Part shown: positions 33,028 through 41,995 of the stretch, piece by piece
Numbering within the stretch: the first letter of the stretch is position 1
How the letters are laid out: each line of letters starts with the position of its first letter
Assembly (NCBI RefSeq): GCF_008973465.1
Contig: NZ_WBXN01000004.1
Coordinates: forward strand, 1,798,001 to 1,862,000
DNA length: 64,000 nucleotides
Source of the DNA: Streptomyces sp. SS1-1
GTDB lineage: Bacteria > Actinomycetota > Actinomycetes > Streptomycetales > Streptomycetaceae
Reading direction: 5' to 3'
The notes under the pieces: generated by a model
What the model was told of the DNA's origin: nothing
Database searches by the model: none
What the model saw: only the letters and a program-made list of their open reading frames with translations
Position numbers and translations under genes: made by a program

Positions 33028-33528
33028 ATGGCGAAGAAGTCGAAGAAGCAGCAGCCGGGCGGCACGCCGGCCACCGTCGCGCTGACCGCGGCCGGTGTCG
33101 CGTACACCGTCCACTCCTACGAGCACGACCCCGCGCACCCCTCGTACGGCGAGGAGGCCGCGCAGGCGATGGGCGTCTCCCCGGACCGGGTCTTCAAGAC
33201 GCTGGTCGCGGACGTGGACGGCGCCCTGACCGTGGCCGTCGTCCCGGTGGCGGGCCAGCTGGACCTCAAGGCGCTGGCGGCGGCGGTCGGCGGCAAGCGC
33301 GCCGCCATGGCGGACCCGGCGCTCGCCGAGCGCACGACCGGCTATGTGCGCGGCGGCATCTCCCCGCTGGGCCAGCGCAAGAAGCTGCCCACGGTCCTGG
33401 ACGCCTCCGCCGCGGACCACGCCACGATCTGCGTCTCGGCGGGCCGCCGGGGCCTGGAGGTCGAGCTCTCCCCCGGCGACCTGGCGGCGCTCACGGGCGC
33501 GGTCCTCGCTCCCGTCGGACGCGGGTGA
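33028..33528 (+). CDS. ybaK: Cys-tRNA(Pro) deacylase, YbaK/EbsC family
   Basis: 166 residues. YbaK hydrolyses cysteine wrongly attached to tRNA-Pro. Family features: the conserved Lys in VFKTLVADV, the GGKRAAMADP loop, GYVRGGISPLGQRKKLPTVLD (family signature GGxSPxG) and ICVSAGRRGLEVELSP. The first ten residues are a Lys-rich extension. It lies between the LON-domain gene and the bL37-like gene on the same strand. Confidence 0.92.
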   Translation: MAKKSKKQQPGGTPATVALTAAGVAYTVHSYEHDPAHPSYGEEAAQAMGVSPDRVFKTLVADVDGALTVAVVPVAGQLDLKALAAAVGGKRAAMADPALAERTTGYVRGGISPLGQRKKLPTVLDASAADHATICVSAGRRGLEVELSPGDLAALTGAVLAPVGRG

Positions 33529-33591
33529 GCCCCCGGCCTGGCCTGTACGCGCCCTCGACGGCGGGGCCGTCCTCGGCTAAGCACCAAGGAC

Positions 33592-33666
33592 ATGTCGAAG
33601 AGGACGCGCAAACGGAAGTGGCGTATCAAGAAGGGCCGTGCGAACCACGGACGCCGTCCGGCGTGA
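33592..33666 (+). CDS. 24-codon basic protein resembling ribosomal protein bL37
   Basis: ATG 33592 to TGA 33666 encodes 24 residues, MSKRTRKRKWRIKKGRANHG followed by RRPA. Half the residues are Arg or Lys. AAGGA lies directly before the start. The length, the basic N terminus and the ANHG-basic-Arg-Pro end match my recollection of actinobacterial ribosomal protein bL37 described from mycobacterial ribosome structures, which is also 24 residues. This is a match from memory without alignment. A hairpin terminator follows at 33681. Confidence 0.65.
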   Translation: MSKRTRKRKWRIKKGRANHGRRPA

Positions 33667-33680
33667 GGTGACGGCCCACC

Positions 33681-33707
33681 GCTCAGGGGGCCCACCGCCC
33701 CCTGGGC
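33681..33707. terminator. Hairpin terminator after the bL37-like gene
   Basis: Stem GCTCAGGGGGC / GCCCCCTGGGC, 11 bp with one wobble and a 5-base loop, between convergent genes and usable by both. Confidence 0.7.
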
Positions 33708-34454
33708 TCAGCCCTTCGACGGGCCGTACGGGTCCTTCGTCTGCCCCTGCGGGGGCTGCTGCTGGTACGGGTCCGGCTCCCGCGGACCGAACAGCGCGGT
33801 CAGCCCGAGGTGCACCACCAGGGCCGCGAGCGGCCAGGCCAGCCAGGCGCCCTTCGCGCCGAGCTTCAGCGGCGCCGGGAAGGTGACGCCCTTGCCCACC
33901 GCCTTGGCGTGGGCGATGACATTGTCCGTGGGGCCCAGCCAGACCCCGATCCGCCAGGCGAGGAGCGACCCGAGGAAGCCGCCCAGGGCCAGCCCCACCA
34001 CGAGCGGCACTCCGCCGCGCCGCCGCCACAGGAACACGGCCACGGCGCTCACCAGGCCGAACGCGAGCGCGAGCAGCGTGAAGGTGCCGTCCACCCCGAT
34101 GGCCTGCTCGCCCTCGGAGTCCTTGAAGTACACGACCCAGCCGTCGTCGACGACGTCCCCGACGAGCGGCACGCTGGGCGCCAGCCGCCACCACAGCACC
34201 CCGAGCAGCGCGCCGAGGAGCGCGACCACCACGGTGATCACGGCGCCCTCGCGCAGTTCGGTCTTCATACCGGGACCGTCCTGTCCGTACGAGCCCGGCG
34301 CGCCGTACGGGCCGGGCGAGCCCTGCGGACTCCCGGCGGCGTCGGATATGGCGTCGTGCGGCACGGCGGCCGTGTACCCGGCAGCGGGCGGCTGCCACCC
34401 CCCGGAGGAGGACTGGTCACGCGGCGGCGGAGGAGGAGTCAGCGGAGCGGTCAC
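33708..34454 (-). CDS. Pro-rich membrane protein (possible DUF2567)
   Basis: 248 residues from GTG 34454. About 65 N-terminal residues are Pro/Gly/Gln/Tyr rich and probably disordered in the cytoplasm. Four hydrophobic helices follow (about 72-92, 125-145, 152-175 and 205-222). The loop after the first helix contains WWRLAPSVPLVGDVVDDGWV and DSEGEQAIGVDG, which I associate with DUF2567-like actinobacterial proteins, with limited confidence. No enzyme motif is seen. Confidence 0.7.
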   Translation of the reverse strand: MTAPLTPPPPPRDQSSSGGWQPPAAGYTAAVPHDAISDAAGSPQGSPGPYGAPGSYGQDGPGMKTELREGAVITVVVALLGALLGVLWWRLAPSVPLVGDVVDDGWVVYFKDSEGEQAIGVDGTFTLLALAFGLVSAVAVFLWRRRGGVPLVVGLALGGFLGSLLAWRIGVWLGPTDNVIAHAKAVGKGVTFPAPLKLGAKGAWLAWPLAALVVHLGLTALFGPREPDPYQQQPPQGQTKDPYGPSKG

Positions 34455-34488
34455 CCTGCCATCGTGCCAGGCCGCCCCGTGCGGCGCG

Positions 34489-35313
34489 TCACCGGACGGC
34501 CGCCCGGCGGTAGGCCCACGTGGCGACGGCCAGCGAGACGACACCGACCACCGCGCACACGGCCAGGTCACCGAGGACGAAGCCCCAGGCGGGCCGCTCC
34601 CCGAAGGTCCGCGCGAACGCCTCCACGCCGTACGTCGAGGGCAGCAGGTCGCGGGCGAACCGGACCACGCCGGGCATCCGGTCGGCGGGCAGGACGCCCA
34701 GGAGCAGCGCCGCCGACATCCCGAGCTGCCCGAGCAGGGTGGCCAGCTCGGGGCGCGGCGCGAGCAGACCGAGGGCGGCGCCGAGCCCGGCGAGCGCGGC
34801 TCCGGCGAGCGGGATCACCGCGACGAGGATCCACAGATGGGTCATCGGCAGGCCGAACAGCAGACAGCCGGTCACCGCGGTCACCACGGTCCCCGGCACC
34901 GTGAAGGAGGCGTACGCCCCGGCCGCGCCGAGCACCACGGCCGCGGGCGGCACCGGGAGCGTGGCGTAGTGGTCGAGGCCGCCGCTGGCGCGCAGCTGCC
35001 CGAAGTACTGGGCGAGCAGGTTCAGCGCGACGAAGGCGACGACCAGCACCGACGAGCCGGCCACCACGGCCTGCGCCTCGGCCCCGCCGTCGACGACACC
35101 GCGCATCAGGATCATGATGCCGACCGACTGGAAGGTCGCCACGAACAGCAGCGGGATGCGGGCGACCCGCGCCCGGGACAGCTGGGCCCGGTACACGGCG
35201 CCCAGCGACGGCCACAGCCGTGCGCGCGGCCCGAGCTCGGCCGGGGCCCGGCCGGACGTCTCGTCCGCGGCCAGGGCGCCGCCCGGCAGAACCTCGGCGG
35301 GTACGACACTCAC
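34489..35313 (-). CDS. ABC-2 type transporter permease
   Basis: 274 residues with six membrane helices from about residue 50 onward (RIPLLFVATFQSVGIMILM; AVVAGSSVLVVAFVALNLLA; and four more). The fold and the GVLPADRMPGVVRFARDLLPSTYGVEAF segment fit ABC-2 exporter permeases of the drug or polysaccharide type. The partner ATPase gene lies 88 bases upstream on the same strand. Substrate unknown. It has a GTG start. Confidence 0.87.
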   Translation of the reverse strand: MSVVPAEVLPGGALAADETSGRAPAELGPRARLWPSLGAVYRAQLSRARVARIPLLFVATFQSVGIMILMRGVVDGGAEAQAVVAGSSVLVVAFVALNLLAQYFGQLRASGGLDHYATLPVPPAAVVLGAAGAYASFTVPGTVVTAVTGCLLFGLPMTHLWILVAVIPLAGAALAGLGAALGLLAPRPELATLLGQLGMSAALLLGVLPADRMPGVVRFARDLLPSTYGVEAFARTFGERPAWGFVLGDLAVCAVVGVVSLAVATWAYRRAAVR

Positions 35314-35401
35314 GTGGCGCTGCTCCCTTTCGCACGGGGGATCGAGACAACGGTGGCCCTGCTCCGTACGCCATCCCGTACGGATCCGGCGCTCGGCGTG
35401 C

Positions 35402-36421
35402 TCACGCCTTCACCAGCCCCTTCTGCGCGGCACCGCCCAGCGCCAGGTAGACGTCCTCCAGGCTGGGCGTGGCGAGCGTGAAGTCGTCCAGCGCGGCGAA
35501 GGCGGCTCCGCCGGTGACGGTGGCGACGACCGTGCGGGCCTCCTCGGGGGCGAGCCGCAGGGTCCAGCGGCGGCCGGACTCGAGGGCGCGGTCCTGGAGC
35601 GCGGCGACCTCGGGCACCTCCAGGGGCGCCCGCTCCCGCCACAGCAGCTCGACGCGGACCTCGCCGGCGACGTGCTCCTTGAGGCCGGACGGCGTGTCGC
35701 AGGCGATGACCCGGCCCCGGTCGAGGACGGCGACCCGGTCGAGGACGGTCTCGGCCTCGATGACGTTGTGGGTGACGAGCAGCACGGTGGTGCCCCGCTC
35801 GGCCCGCCGGCGGTCCACGGCCGACCACACGGCCCGCCGGGCGACCGGGTCCATGCCGGTGGTCGGCTCGTCCAGGACGAGCAGCGGCCGCTCCCCGACC
35901 AGCGCGGTGGCGAAGCAGGCGAGGCGGCGCTGCCCTCCGGAGAGTTTCTTCAGGGGGCGTCCGGCGATCGGGGCGAGCCCCAGCTCGTCGAGGACGGCGT
36001 CCCGCTCGGCCCGGGCCCGCCGGACGTCCAGGCCGCGCAGCCGTCCGGTGGTCTCGGCGGCGAGGGACACGGTCAGCTCGTCCAGGGCCGACGACTCCTG
36101 GCCGAGGTAGGCGAGGATGCGCGCGGCCCGCTCGGGGTGGCGCACGATGTCGTGCCCGAGGATCTCGACGCTGCCGGAGTCGGGCCGCATCAGCCCGGTC
36201 AGCTGCCGTACGAGGGTGGTCTTGCCGGCGCCGTTGGGCCCGAGCAGTCCGAAGATCTCGCCCTGGGCGATGTCGAGCCGGACGTCGTCGGTGGCCCGCA
36301 CCGCGGGGGTGCCGGGCGCTCCGCGGCGCCCCCGGACCGCCGGGTAGGTCTTGGTCAGCCCGCGCACGGCACACACGACGTCACCACCGTGCCGAAGTGC
36401 CTGTCCCGCGCGCGTACTCAC
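35402..36421 (-). CDS. ABC transporter ATP-binding protein (ABC-2 exporter type)
   Basis: 339 residues. Walker A GPNGAGKTT, Q-loop LGQESSALDELTV, signature LSGGQRR, Walker B LLVLDEPTTGMDP and the switch His in VTHNV are all present. The C-terminal 110 residues form the extra domain typical of DrrA/CcmA-like exporters. It pairs with the permease at 34489-35313. GTG 36421 is the start. Substrate unknown; drug or lipid export is plausible by family only. Confidence 0.93.
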   Translation of the reverse strand: MSTRAGQALRHGGDVVCAVRGLTKTYPAVRGRRGAPGTPAVRATDDVRLDIAQGEIFGLLGPNGAGKTTLVRQLTGLMRPDSGSVEILGHDIVRHPERAARILAYLGQESSALDELTVSLAAETTGRLRGLDVRRARAERDAVLDELGLAPIAGRPLKKLSGGQRRLACFATALVGERPLLVLDEPTTGMDPVARRAVWSAVDRRRAERGTTVLLVTHNVIEAETVLDRVAVLDRGRVIACDTPSGLKEHVAGEVRVELLWRERAPLEVPEVAALQDRALESGRRWTLRLAPEEARTVVATVTGGAAFAALDDFTLATPSLEDVYLALGGAAQKGLVKA

Positions 36422-36532
36422 AAGGCACGAGGGTACGGGGTCCGGATGCCCGATCCGTCCCCGGGGCGGCCCGTCACGGCGAATCGCCTGCTCGCCGCCC
36501 GCGTCGGCACGCCGGGCGCGGCCCGGCGGGGC

Positions 36533-37756
36533 TCAGTCCGCCGCGGACGCGTGCTCGGCGGTACGGACGTCGATCTCGCGCCAGAAGCCGGCCCGGATCG
36601 CGTACCGGTCGTGCTCGTCGATCTGGTCGTCCTTGTGGGCGAGCAGCCCGAAGCGGGCCGCGTACCGCAGCAGCTCGCCGTCGATGCGGTGCGGGATGCG
36701 CGGGTACATGGACGACAGCTTCTGCAGGTGTCCCTGCTCCCCGAGCCGTCCCATCCAGCGGCGGGCGAAGACCTGCCCGACCTCGTACGGGTCGCCGCCG
36801 ACCGTCGTGATGTCCTCCTCGCGGTCGGCCCAGCGCTGTTCGGCGCTGGTGAGCTGCGCGAGGGTCGGCATGGAGGCGATCTCGGGCGGCTCGGACGCGG
36901 TGCCGGGGCGGTCCACCCAGCCCTTGTCCGAGGACCAGCGCAGGGTCGCGTTCGCCGGGGGCTGGGGGTGCTGGACGCCGGGTGCGCGCAGGGCGGCGAG
37001 GTCCTTCGGCGTGGGGACGCCCTTGGGCGCCGGGACCCGTTCGGGGGCGCCGGTGTCCGCGCCGGCGGCCGGGGCGTGCTCGGGCTCCTCGGTGGGGCGT
37101 TCCGTCCGCGCGCCGAGCGCGGAGTCCGGCAGCGGCGCGGACAGGATGGCGGCGATCTCCGGGCGGGGCACCGGCGGCGGCGCGCAGACGCCGGTCAGCT
37201 CCTTGGCGCGGACGGCCTGGGTGATCCAGGCGCGGTCCAGCACCCGGCGTTCGTCCGCCTCGGCGACCAGGTCCTCGGACTGGTTGTAGTCGCCGTCGGC
37301 GGCCTGCACGGCCCACAGATGGACGGCGACCCCGTGCTCCTTGGCGGCCATCATGCCGGGGAGCAGGTCGCCGTCGCCGGTGACCAGCACCACGTCGGAG
37401 CAGGCGCGGTTGCGGGCGAGTTCGGTGAGTTCGGCGTGCATCGCGGCATCCACGCCCTTCTGCGCCCAGCGCCCGTCGCTGCGGGTCAGGGCGCCGAGCC
37501 GGACGGTGACCCGCGGCATCACGCGCAGCCGGCGGTGTTCGGGCTGGGGCACGCGATCGGGGGCCCCGTCGAACCAGTAGATGCGCAGCAGGGGCTGCTG
37601 GGTGTCCGACTCGGCGCAGGTGCGCAACGCCTGGATGAGGGCGGCGTGGTCGACGCTGATCCGCGACCGGGAGGGTTCCCCGGCGAGCAGGCTGGCGGCG
37701 GCCCCCAGCAGATACCCGGCGTCCACCAGGACGATGCAGCGGTCCACACGACTCAC
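36533..37756 (-). CDS. NYN/PIN-like nuclease domain protein
   Basis: 407 residues. The N-terminal NYN domain (about 1-175) has the acidic residues expected for a metal-dependent RNase: VLVDAGYLLG, KGVDAAMHAELTELA and VVLVTGDGDLLPGMMAAKEHG. A Pro/Ala/Glu linker (about 205-300) joins it to a C-terminal helical module (about 310-395) with DPYEVGQVFARRWMGRLGEQG and IPHRIDGELLRYAARFGLL, resembling a winged-helix/OST-HTH-like nucleic-acid-binding domain. So this is probably an RNA processing or decay enzyme. GTG 37756. Confidence 0.82.
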   Translation of the reverse strand: MSRVDRCIVLVDAGYLLGAAASLLAGEPSRSRISVDHAALIQALRTCAESDTQQPLLRIYWFDGAPDRVPQPEHRRLRVMPRVTVRLGALTRSDGRWAQKGVDAAMHAELTELARNRACSDVVLVTGDGDLLPGMMAAKEHGVAVHLWAVQAADGDYNQSEDLVAEADERRVLDRAWITQAVRAKELTGVCAPPPVPRPEIAAILSAPLPDSALGARTERPTEEPEHAPAAGADTGAPERVPAPKGVPTPKDLAALRAPGVQHPQPPANATLRWSSDKGWVDRPGTASEPPEIASMPTLAQLTSAEQRWADREEDITTVGGDPYEVGQVFARRWMGRLGEQGHLQKLSSMYPRIPHRIDGELLRYAARFGLLAHKDDQIDEHDRYAIRAGFWREIDVRTAEHASAAD

Positions 37757-37994
37757 CCTCTTCCCGGGAGGTTTGCTTCAGGCTTCCTTCGAGTCTGCCC
37801 GACCGTGCGGGGGTTAACGGGCCGAACTCGATCTTCGGCGTGGCGTTTCGGCGTATCGGGTCGGCGCCTTGGCGGGGCGGGCGTCCCGACAACCGCCACT
37901 ACACAGGGTAATTATCCGACATGCACTCTTTGTCAGCCTATGTGAATCTGGTCCCGGCCCTGGCCCCTAGATCCCCCACAGGAGGCAGATCACC

Positions 37995-38162
37995 ATGGCC
38001 AAGAACAAGAAGCAGGACCGTAAGCAGCCCCAGTCCGCGCGTGGTGCCCGGCAGAACGAGACCACCACGGTGATGGAGCCCCCGGCCGAGCCCGCTCTCG
38101 CGCAGGCCGGCCCCGGCGACATCGCCCGCAAGGGCCGGCAGAAGCGCTTCGGTCACAACTGA
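37995..38162 (+). CDS. Small basic hypothetical protein
   Basis: 55 residues, ATG 37995 to TGA, with an ideal AGGAGG ribosome site. It starts MAKNKKQDRKQPQSARGARQ, has an acidic/Pro middle (ETTTVMEPPAEPA) and ends DIARKGRQKRFGHN. There is no Cys, no membrane segment and no recognised domain. It stands alone between divergent and convergent genes and is followed by a terminator, so it has its own transcription unit. It may be a nucleic-acid- or ribosome-associated peptide; unproven. Confidence 0.75.
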   Translation: MAKNKKQDRKQPQSARGARQNETTTVMEPPAEPALAQAGPGDIARKGRQKRFGHN

Positions 38163-38198
38163 GATCTGCGTAAGGGTTGTTGAGACCCGGATACGACG

Positions 38199-38230
38199 AA
38201 GGGGCGCGTCCCGTGCGGGAGGCGCCCCTT
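38199..38230. terminator. Hairpin terminator between the 55-aa gene and dnaE
   Basis: Stem AAGGGGCGC...GCGCCCCTT extended inward by TCCCG/CGGGA across one G-G mismatch, with a 2-base loop. It lies between convergent genes. Confidence 0.75.
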
Positions 38231-38252
38231 TCGTACGGCCGCGGGTGCCGTC

Positions 38253-41200
38253 TCAGCCGGCCAGGCAGGACGGGCCGAGCAGCACCTTGAGATCGCCGAA
38301 CAGCGCCGGATCGGGCTTCACCCGGTGCCGGTCGAGCCGCAGCACGGTCGTCTTCGTCGGGCCCTGGAGCTTGATGCGGACCTCGCTCTCGCCCTTGTGG
38401 TGGCTGAGGATCTCGCCGAGCCGGCTGACCATCGGCGGGGTGACCCGGGTGGCCGGGATGGTGAGGACCACCGGCGCGTTGGCGCCCGCGTTGGACAGGT
38501 CGGGGACCTGGAGCTCCATCGCGACCAGCCGCGGCACGTCCTCGCGCTTGTCGAGCCGGCCCTTGACGAACACGACCGCGTCCTCGACGAGTTGGGTCGA
38601 CACGAGCTGGTAGGTCGCCGGGAAGAACATGCACTCGATGGAGCCCGCGAGGTCCTCGACCGTGGCGATCGCCCAGGCGTTGCCCTGCTTGGTCATCTTG
38701 CGCTGCAGGCCCGAGATGATGCCGCCGATGGTGACGACCGCGCCGTCCGCGTGCTCACCGCCGGTGAGCTGGGAGATGCCCGCGTCCGCCTTGTCGGACA
38801 GCACGTGCTCCAGGCCGAAGAGCGGATGGTCGGAGACGTACAGACCGAGCATCTCCCGCTCCTGGGCGAGCAGATAGGTCTTGTCCCACTCCTCGTCGGT
38901 GAACTGCACGTCGAGTCCGAAGCCGGGCTCGTCGTTCTGCTCCTCGCCCATCCCGCCGAAGAGGTCGAACTGGCCCTCGGCCTCCTTGCGCTTGACCGCC
39001 ACCACGTTGTCGATCATCGGCTCGAAGTGGGCGGTGAGGCCCTTGCGGGTGTGCCCGAGGCTGTCGAACGCGCCCGCCTTGATCAGCGATTCGGTGGTCC
39101 GCTTGTTGCAGGCGGCGGCGTCGATCTTGTCGAGGTAGTCGGGGAAGGAGGAGTACTTCCCCTTCGCCTTGCGGCTCTTGATGATCGACTCGACGACGTT
39201 GGTGCCGACGTTGCGGACGGCTTCCAGGCCGAAGAGGATCACGTCGTCGCCCTGGGCGGCGAAGTTGTGCACCGACTCGTTCACGTTCGGCGGGAGCACG
39301 CGGATGCCCATGCGGCGGCACTCGTTGAGGTAGATCGCCGACTTGTCCTTGTCGTCCTTGACGGACGTGAGCAGCGCGGCCATGTACTCGGCCGGGTGGT
39401 TCGCCTTGAGGTAGGCGGTCCAGTACGACACCAGGCCGTACGCGGCCGAGTGCGCCTTGTTGAACGCGTAGCCGGCGAACGGGACCAGCACGTCCCACAG
39501 GGCCTGGATGGCCTCGTCGCTGTAGCCGTTCTTACGGGCGCCGGCCTGGAAGATCGTGAAGTTCTTCGCCAGTTCCTCGGGCTTCTTCTTGCCCATCACA
39601 CGGCGGAGGATGTCGGCCTCGCCGAGCGAGTAGCCGGCGACGATCTGGGCGGCCTTCTGCACCTGCTCCTGGTAGACGATCAGGCCGTAGGTGACGTCCA
39701 GGACCTCCTTGAGGGGCTCCTCGAGCTCCTTGTGGATGGGCGTGATCTCCTGCTGCCCGTTCTTGCGCAGCGCGTAGTTCGTGTGGGAGTTCATGCCCAT
39801 GGGGCCCGGGCGGTACAGGGCCGACACGGCGGAGATGTCTTCGAAGTTGTCCGGCTTCATCAGGCGCAGCAGGGAGCGCATGGGGCCGCCGTCGAACTGG
39901 AAGACGCCGAGGGTGTCGCCGCGCTGGAGCAGTTCGAAGGTCGTGGGGTCGTCCAGCGGGAGGCTCAGGAGATCGATGTCGATCCCCTTGTTGGACTTCA
40001 CCATCTTCACGGCGTCGTCCATGATCGTCAGGTTCCGCAGGCCGAGGAAGTCCATCTTCAGCAGGCCGAGCGACTCGCAGCTCGGGTAGTCCCACTGCGT
40101 GATGGTCACGCCGTCGGTGTGCCGGACCCAGACGGGCACGTGCTCGGTGATGGTCTCGCTGGACATGATCACGCCGGCGGCGTGCACACCCATCTGCCGG
40201 ACCAGGCCCTCCACACCGCGCGCGGTGTCGATGACCTTCTTCACGTCCGGTTCGTTCTCGTACATCGCGCGGACCTCGCCCGCCTCCGAGTACCGGGGGT
40301 GGCTCGGGTCCGTGATGCCGGAGAGCGGGATGCCCTTGCCGAGGACGTCGGCGGGCATGGCCTTGGTGATGCGGTCACCCATCGCGTACGGGTAACCCAG
40401 CACGCGCGCGGAGTCCTTGATCGCGTTCTTGGCCTTGATGGTGCCGTAGGTGCCGATCATGGCGACCTTGTCGGCGCCGTACTTCTCCGTCACGTACCGG
40501 ATCACCTCGACGCGCCGGCGCTCGTCGAAGTCGATGTCGACATCGGGCATGGAGATGCGCTCGGGGTTGAGGAACCGCTCGAAGATCAGGCCGTGCGGGA
40601 TGGGGTCGAGGTCGGTGATGCCCATGGCGTACGCCACGATCGAGCCGGCCGCGGAGCCTCGGCCGGGGCCGACCGCGATGCCGTTGTTCTTCGCCCACAT
40701 GATGAAGTCGGCCACGACGAGGAAGTAGCCGGGGAAGCCCATCGAGATGATGACGTCCATCTCGTAGTCGGCCTGCTTCTGCCGGTCCTCGGGGATGCCG
40801 CCCGGGAAGCGGCGCTCCATGCCGCGGCGGACCTCCTCCTTGAACCAGGTGACCTCGGTGTAGCCCTCGGGGATGTCGAACTTGGGCATGAGGTCGCGCT
40901 TCTCGAACATGCCCGTGGTGTCGACCATCTCGGCGATCAGGAGGGTGTTGGCGCAGCCCTCCTGCCAGGCGTCCGAGGAGTCGATGGCGTACATCTCGTC
41001 CGTGGACTTCAGGTAGTAGCCGGTGCCGTCGAACTTGAAGCGGTCCGGGTCGGAGAGGTTCTTGCCGGTCTGGATGCAGAGCAGGGCGTCGTGGGCGGTC
41101 GCCTCGTGCGCGTACGTGTAGTGCGAGTCGTTGGTGACCAGCGGCGGGATGCCGAGCTTCCTGCCGATCTCCAGCAGGCCGTCGCGGACCCGGTGCTCGA

Positions 41201-41792
41201 TGTCGATGCCGTGGTCCATCAGCTCCAGGAAGTACCGGTCCTTGCCGAAGATGTCCTGGTAGTCGGCGGCGGCCTTGAGCGCCTCGTCGAACTGGCCGAG
41301 CCGCAGCCGGGTCTGGACCTCGCCGGAGGGGCAGCCGGTGGAGGCGACGATGCCCTCGGACCACTGGGAGATGGTCTCCTTGTCCATCCGGGGCCACTTC
41401 TGGAGCCAGCCCTCGGCGTAGGCGTCGGAGGAGAGCCGGAAGAGGTTGTGCAGCCCCTTGCTGTTCACCGCCCACATCGTCTTGTGGGTGTAGCCACCGG
41501 AACCGGAGACGTCGTCGCGCTTCTGGTGGGGCTGGCCCCACTGGATCTTGCGCTTGTTGCGCCGGGACTCGGGGGCGACGTACGCCTCGATCCCGATGAT
41601 CGGGGTGATCCCGGCCTTCTGCGCGGAGTGGAAGAAGTCGTACGCCCCGTGGAGGTTGCCGTGGTCGGACATGGCGATATGGGTCATGCCCATCTCGTTG
41701 CACGCGTTGAACATGTCCTTCAGCCGCGCGGCACCGTCCAGCAGCGAGTACTGGGTGTGGACGTGCAGGTGCGTGAACGGCGGCTTCGACAC
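38253..41792 (-). CDS. dnaE: DNA polymerase III alpha subunit
   Basis: 1179 residues from GTG 41792 with GGAGG seven bases upstream. This is the replicative polymerase subunit. The N-terminal PHP domain starts FTHLHVHTQYSLLDG. The catalytic Asp triad region is MPDVDIDFDERRR, and GPGRGSAAGSIVAYAMGI lies before it. The finger domain, helix-hairpin-helix (RNVGTNVVESI) and OB fold (VTIGGIISGLQRKMTKQGNAWA) follow in order. The length is typical of actinobacterial DnaE1. Confidence 0.97.
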   Translation of the reverse strand: MSKPPFTHLHVHTQYSLLDGAARLKDMFNACNEMGMTHIAMSDHGNLHGAYDFFHSAQKAGITPIIGIEAYVAPESRRNKRKIQWGQPHQKRDDVSGSGGYTHKTMWAVNSKGLHNLFRLSSDAYAEGWLQKWPRMDKETISQWSEGIVASTGCPSGEVQTRLRLGQFDEALKAAADYQDIFGKDRYFLELMDHGIDIEHRVRDGLLEIGRKLGIPPLVTNDSHYTYAHEATAHDALLCIQTGKNLSDPDRFKFDGTGYYLKSTDEMYAIDSSDAWQEGCANTLLIAEMVDTTGMFEKRDLMPKFDIPEGYTEVTWFKEEVRRGMERRFPGGIPEDRQKQADYEMDVIISMGFPGYFLVVADFIMWAKNNGIAVGPGRGSAAGSIVAYAMGITDLDPIPHGLIFERFLNPERISMPDVDIDFDERRRVEVIRYVTEKYGADKVAMIGTYGTIKAKNAIKDSARVLGYPYAMGDRITKAMPADVLGKGIPLSGITDPSHPRYSEAGEVRAMYENEPDVKKVIDTARGVEGLVRQMGVHAAGVIMSSETITEHVPVWVRHTDGVTITQWDYPSCESLGLLKMDFLGLRNLTIMDDAVKMVKSNKGIDIDLLSLPLDDPTTFELLQRGDTLGVFQFDGGPMRSLLRLMKPDNFEDISAVSALYRPGPMGMNSHTNYALRKNGQQEITPIHKELEEPLKEVLDVTYGLIVYQEQVQKAAQIVAGYSLGEADILRRVMGKKKPEELAKNFTIFQAGARKNGYSDEAIQALWDVLVPFAGYAFNKAHSAAYGLVSYWTAYLKANHPAEYMAALLTSVKDDKDKSAIYLNECRRMGIRVLPPNVNESVHNFAAQGDDVILFGLEAVRNVGTNVVESIIKSRKAKGKYSSFPDYLDKIDAAACNKRTTESLIKAGAFDSLGHTRKGLTAHFEPMIDNVVAVKRKEAEGQFDLFGGMGEEQNDEPGFGLDVQFTDEEWDKTYLLAQEREMLGLYVSDHPLFGLEHVLSDKADAGISQLTGGEHADGAVVTIGGIISGLQRKMTKQGNAWAIATVEDLAGSIECMFFPATYQLVSTQLVEDAVVFVKGRLDKREDVPRLVAMELQVPDLSNAGANAPVVLTIPATRVTPPMVSRLGEILSHHKGESEVRIKLQGPTKTTVLRLDRHRVKPDPALFGDLKVLLGPSCLAG

Positions 41793-41949
41793 GACGTGGC
41801 CTCCATGGGAAAACGCTCGGTGACAGGCGGGCGGACACTTCCGGGGACAGCGTCGAAGTCTATGCCTCGGGACTGACACCCACGGGCCTCCCCCGCGTAC
41901 CTTCACAGCGAGGGCCCGCGGGCACTTTCCGGCGGGCCCGCCCGTTCGA

Positions 41950-41970
41950 TACGACAGAAACGCTGTCGTA
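41950..41970. promoter_or_regulatory. Palindromic operator candidate before the DUF2252 gene
   Basis: TACGACAG (41950-41957), AAACG, CTGTCGTA (41963-41970): perfect 8-bp arms, 26 bases before the DUF2252 start, in the divergent region with dnaE. The geometry fits a TetR- or LexA-like dimer. No regulator is encoded nearby. Confidence 0.45.
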
Positions 41971-41995
41971 CACATGCACCAGGAGGCACCCAGCG

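Noticed and set aside
38325-41876. Plus-strand open frame of about 1183 codons opposite dnaE
   Set aside because: dnaE has its complete motif set on the minus strand; the other frame is a GC shadow.
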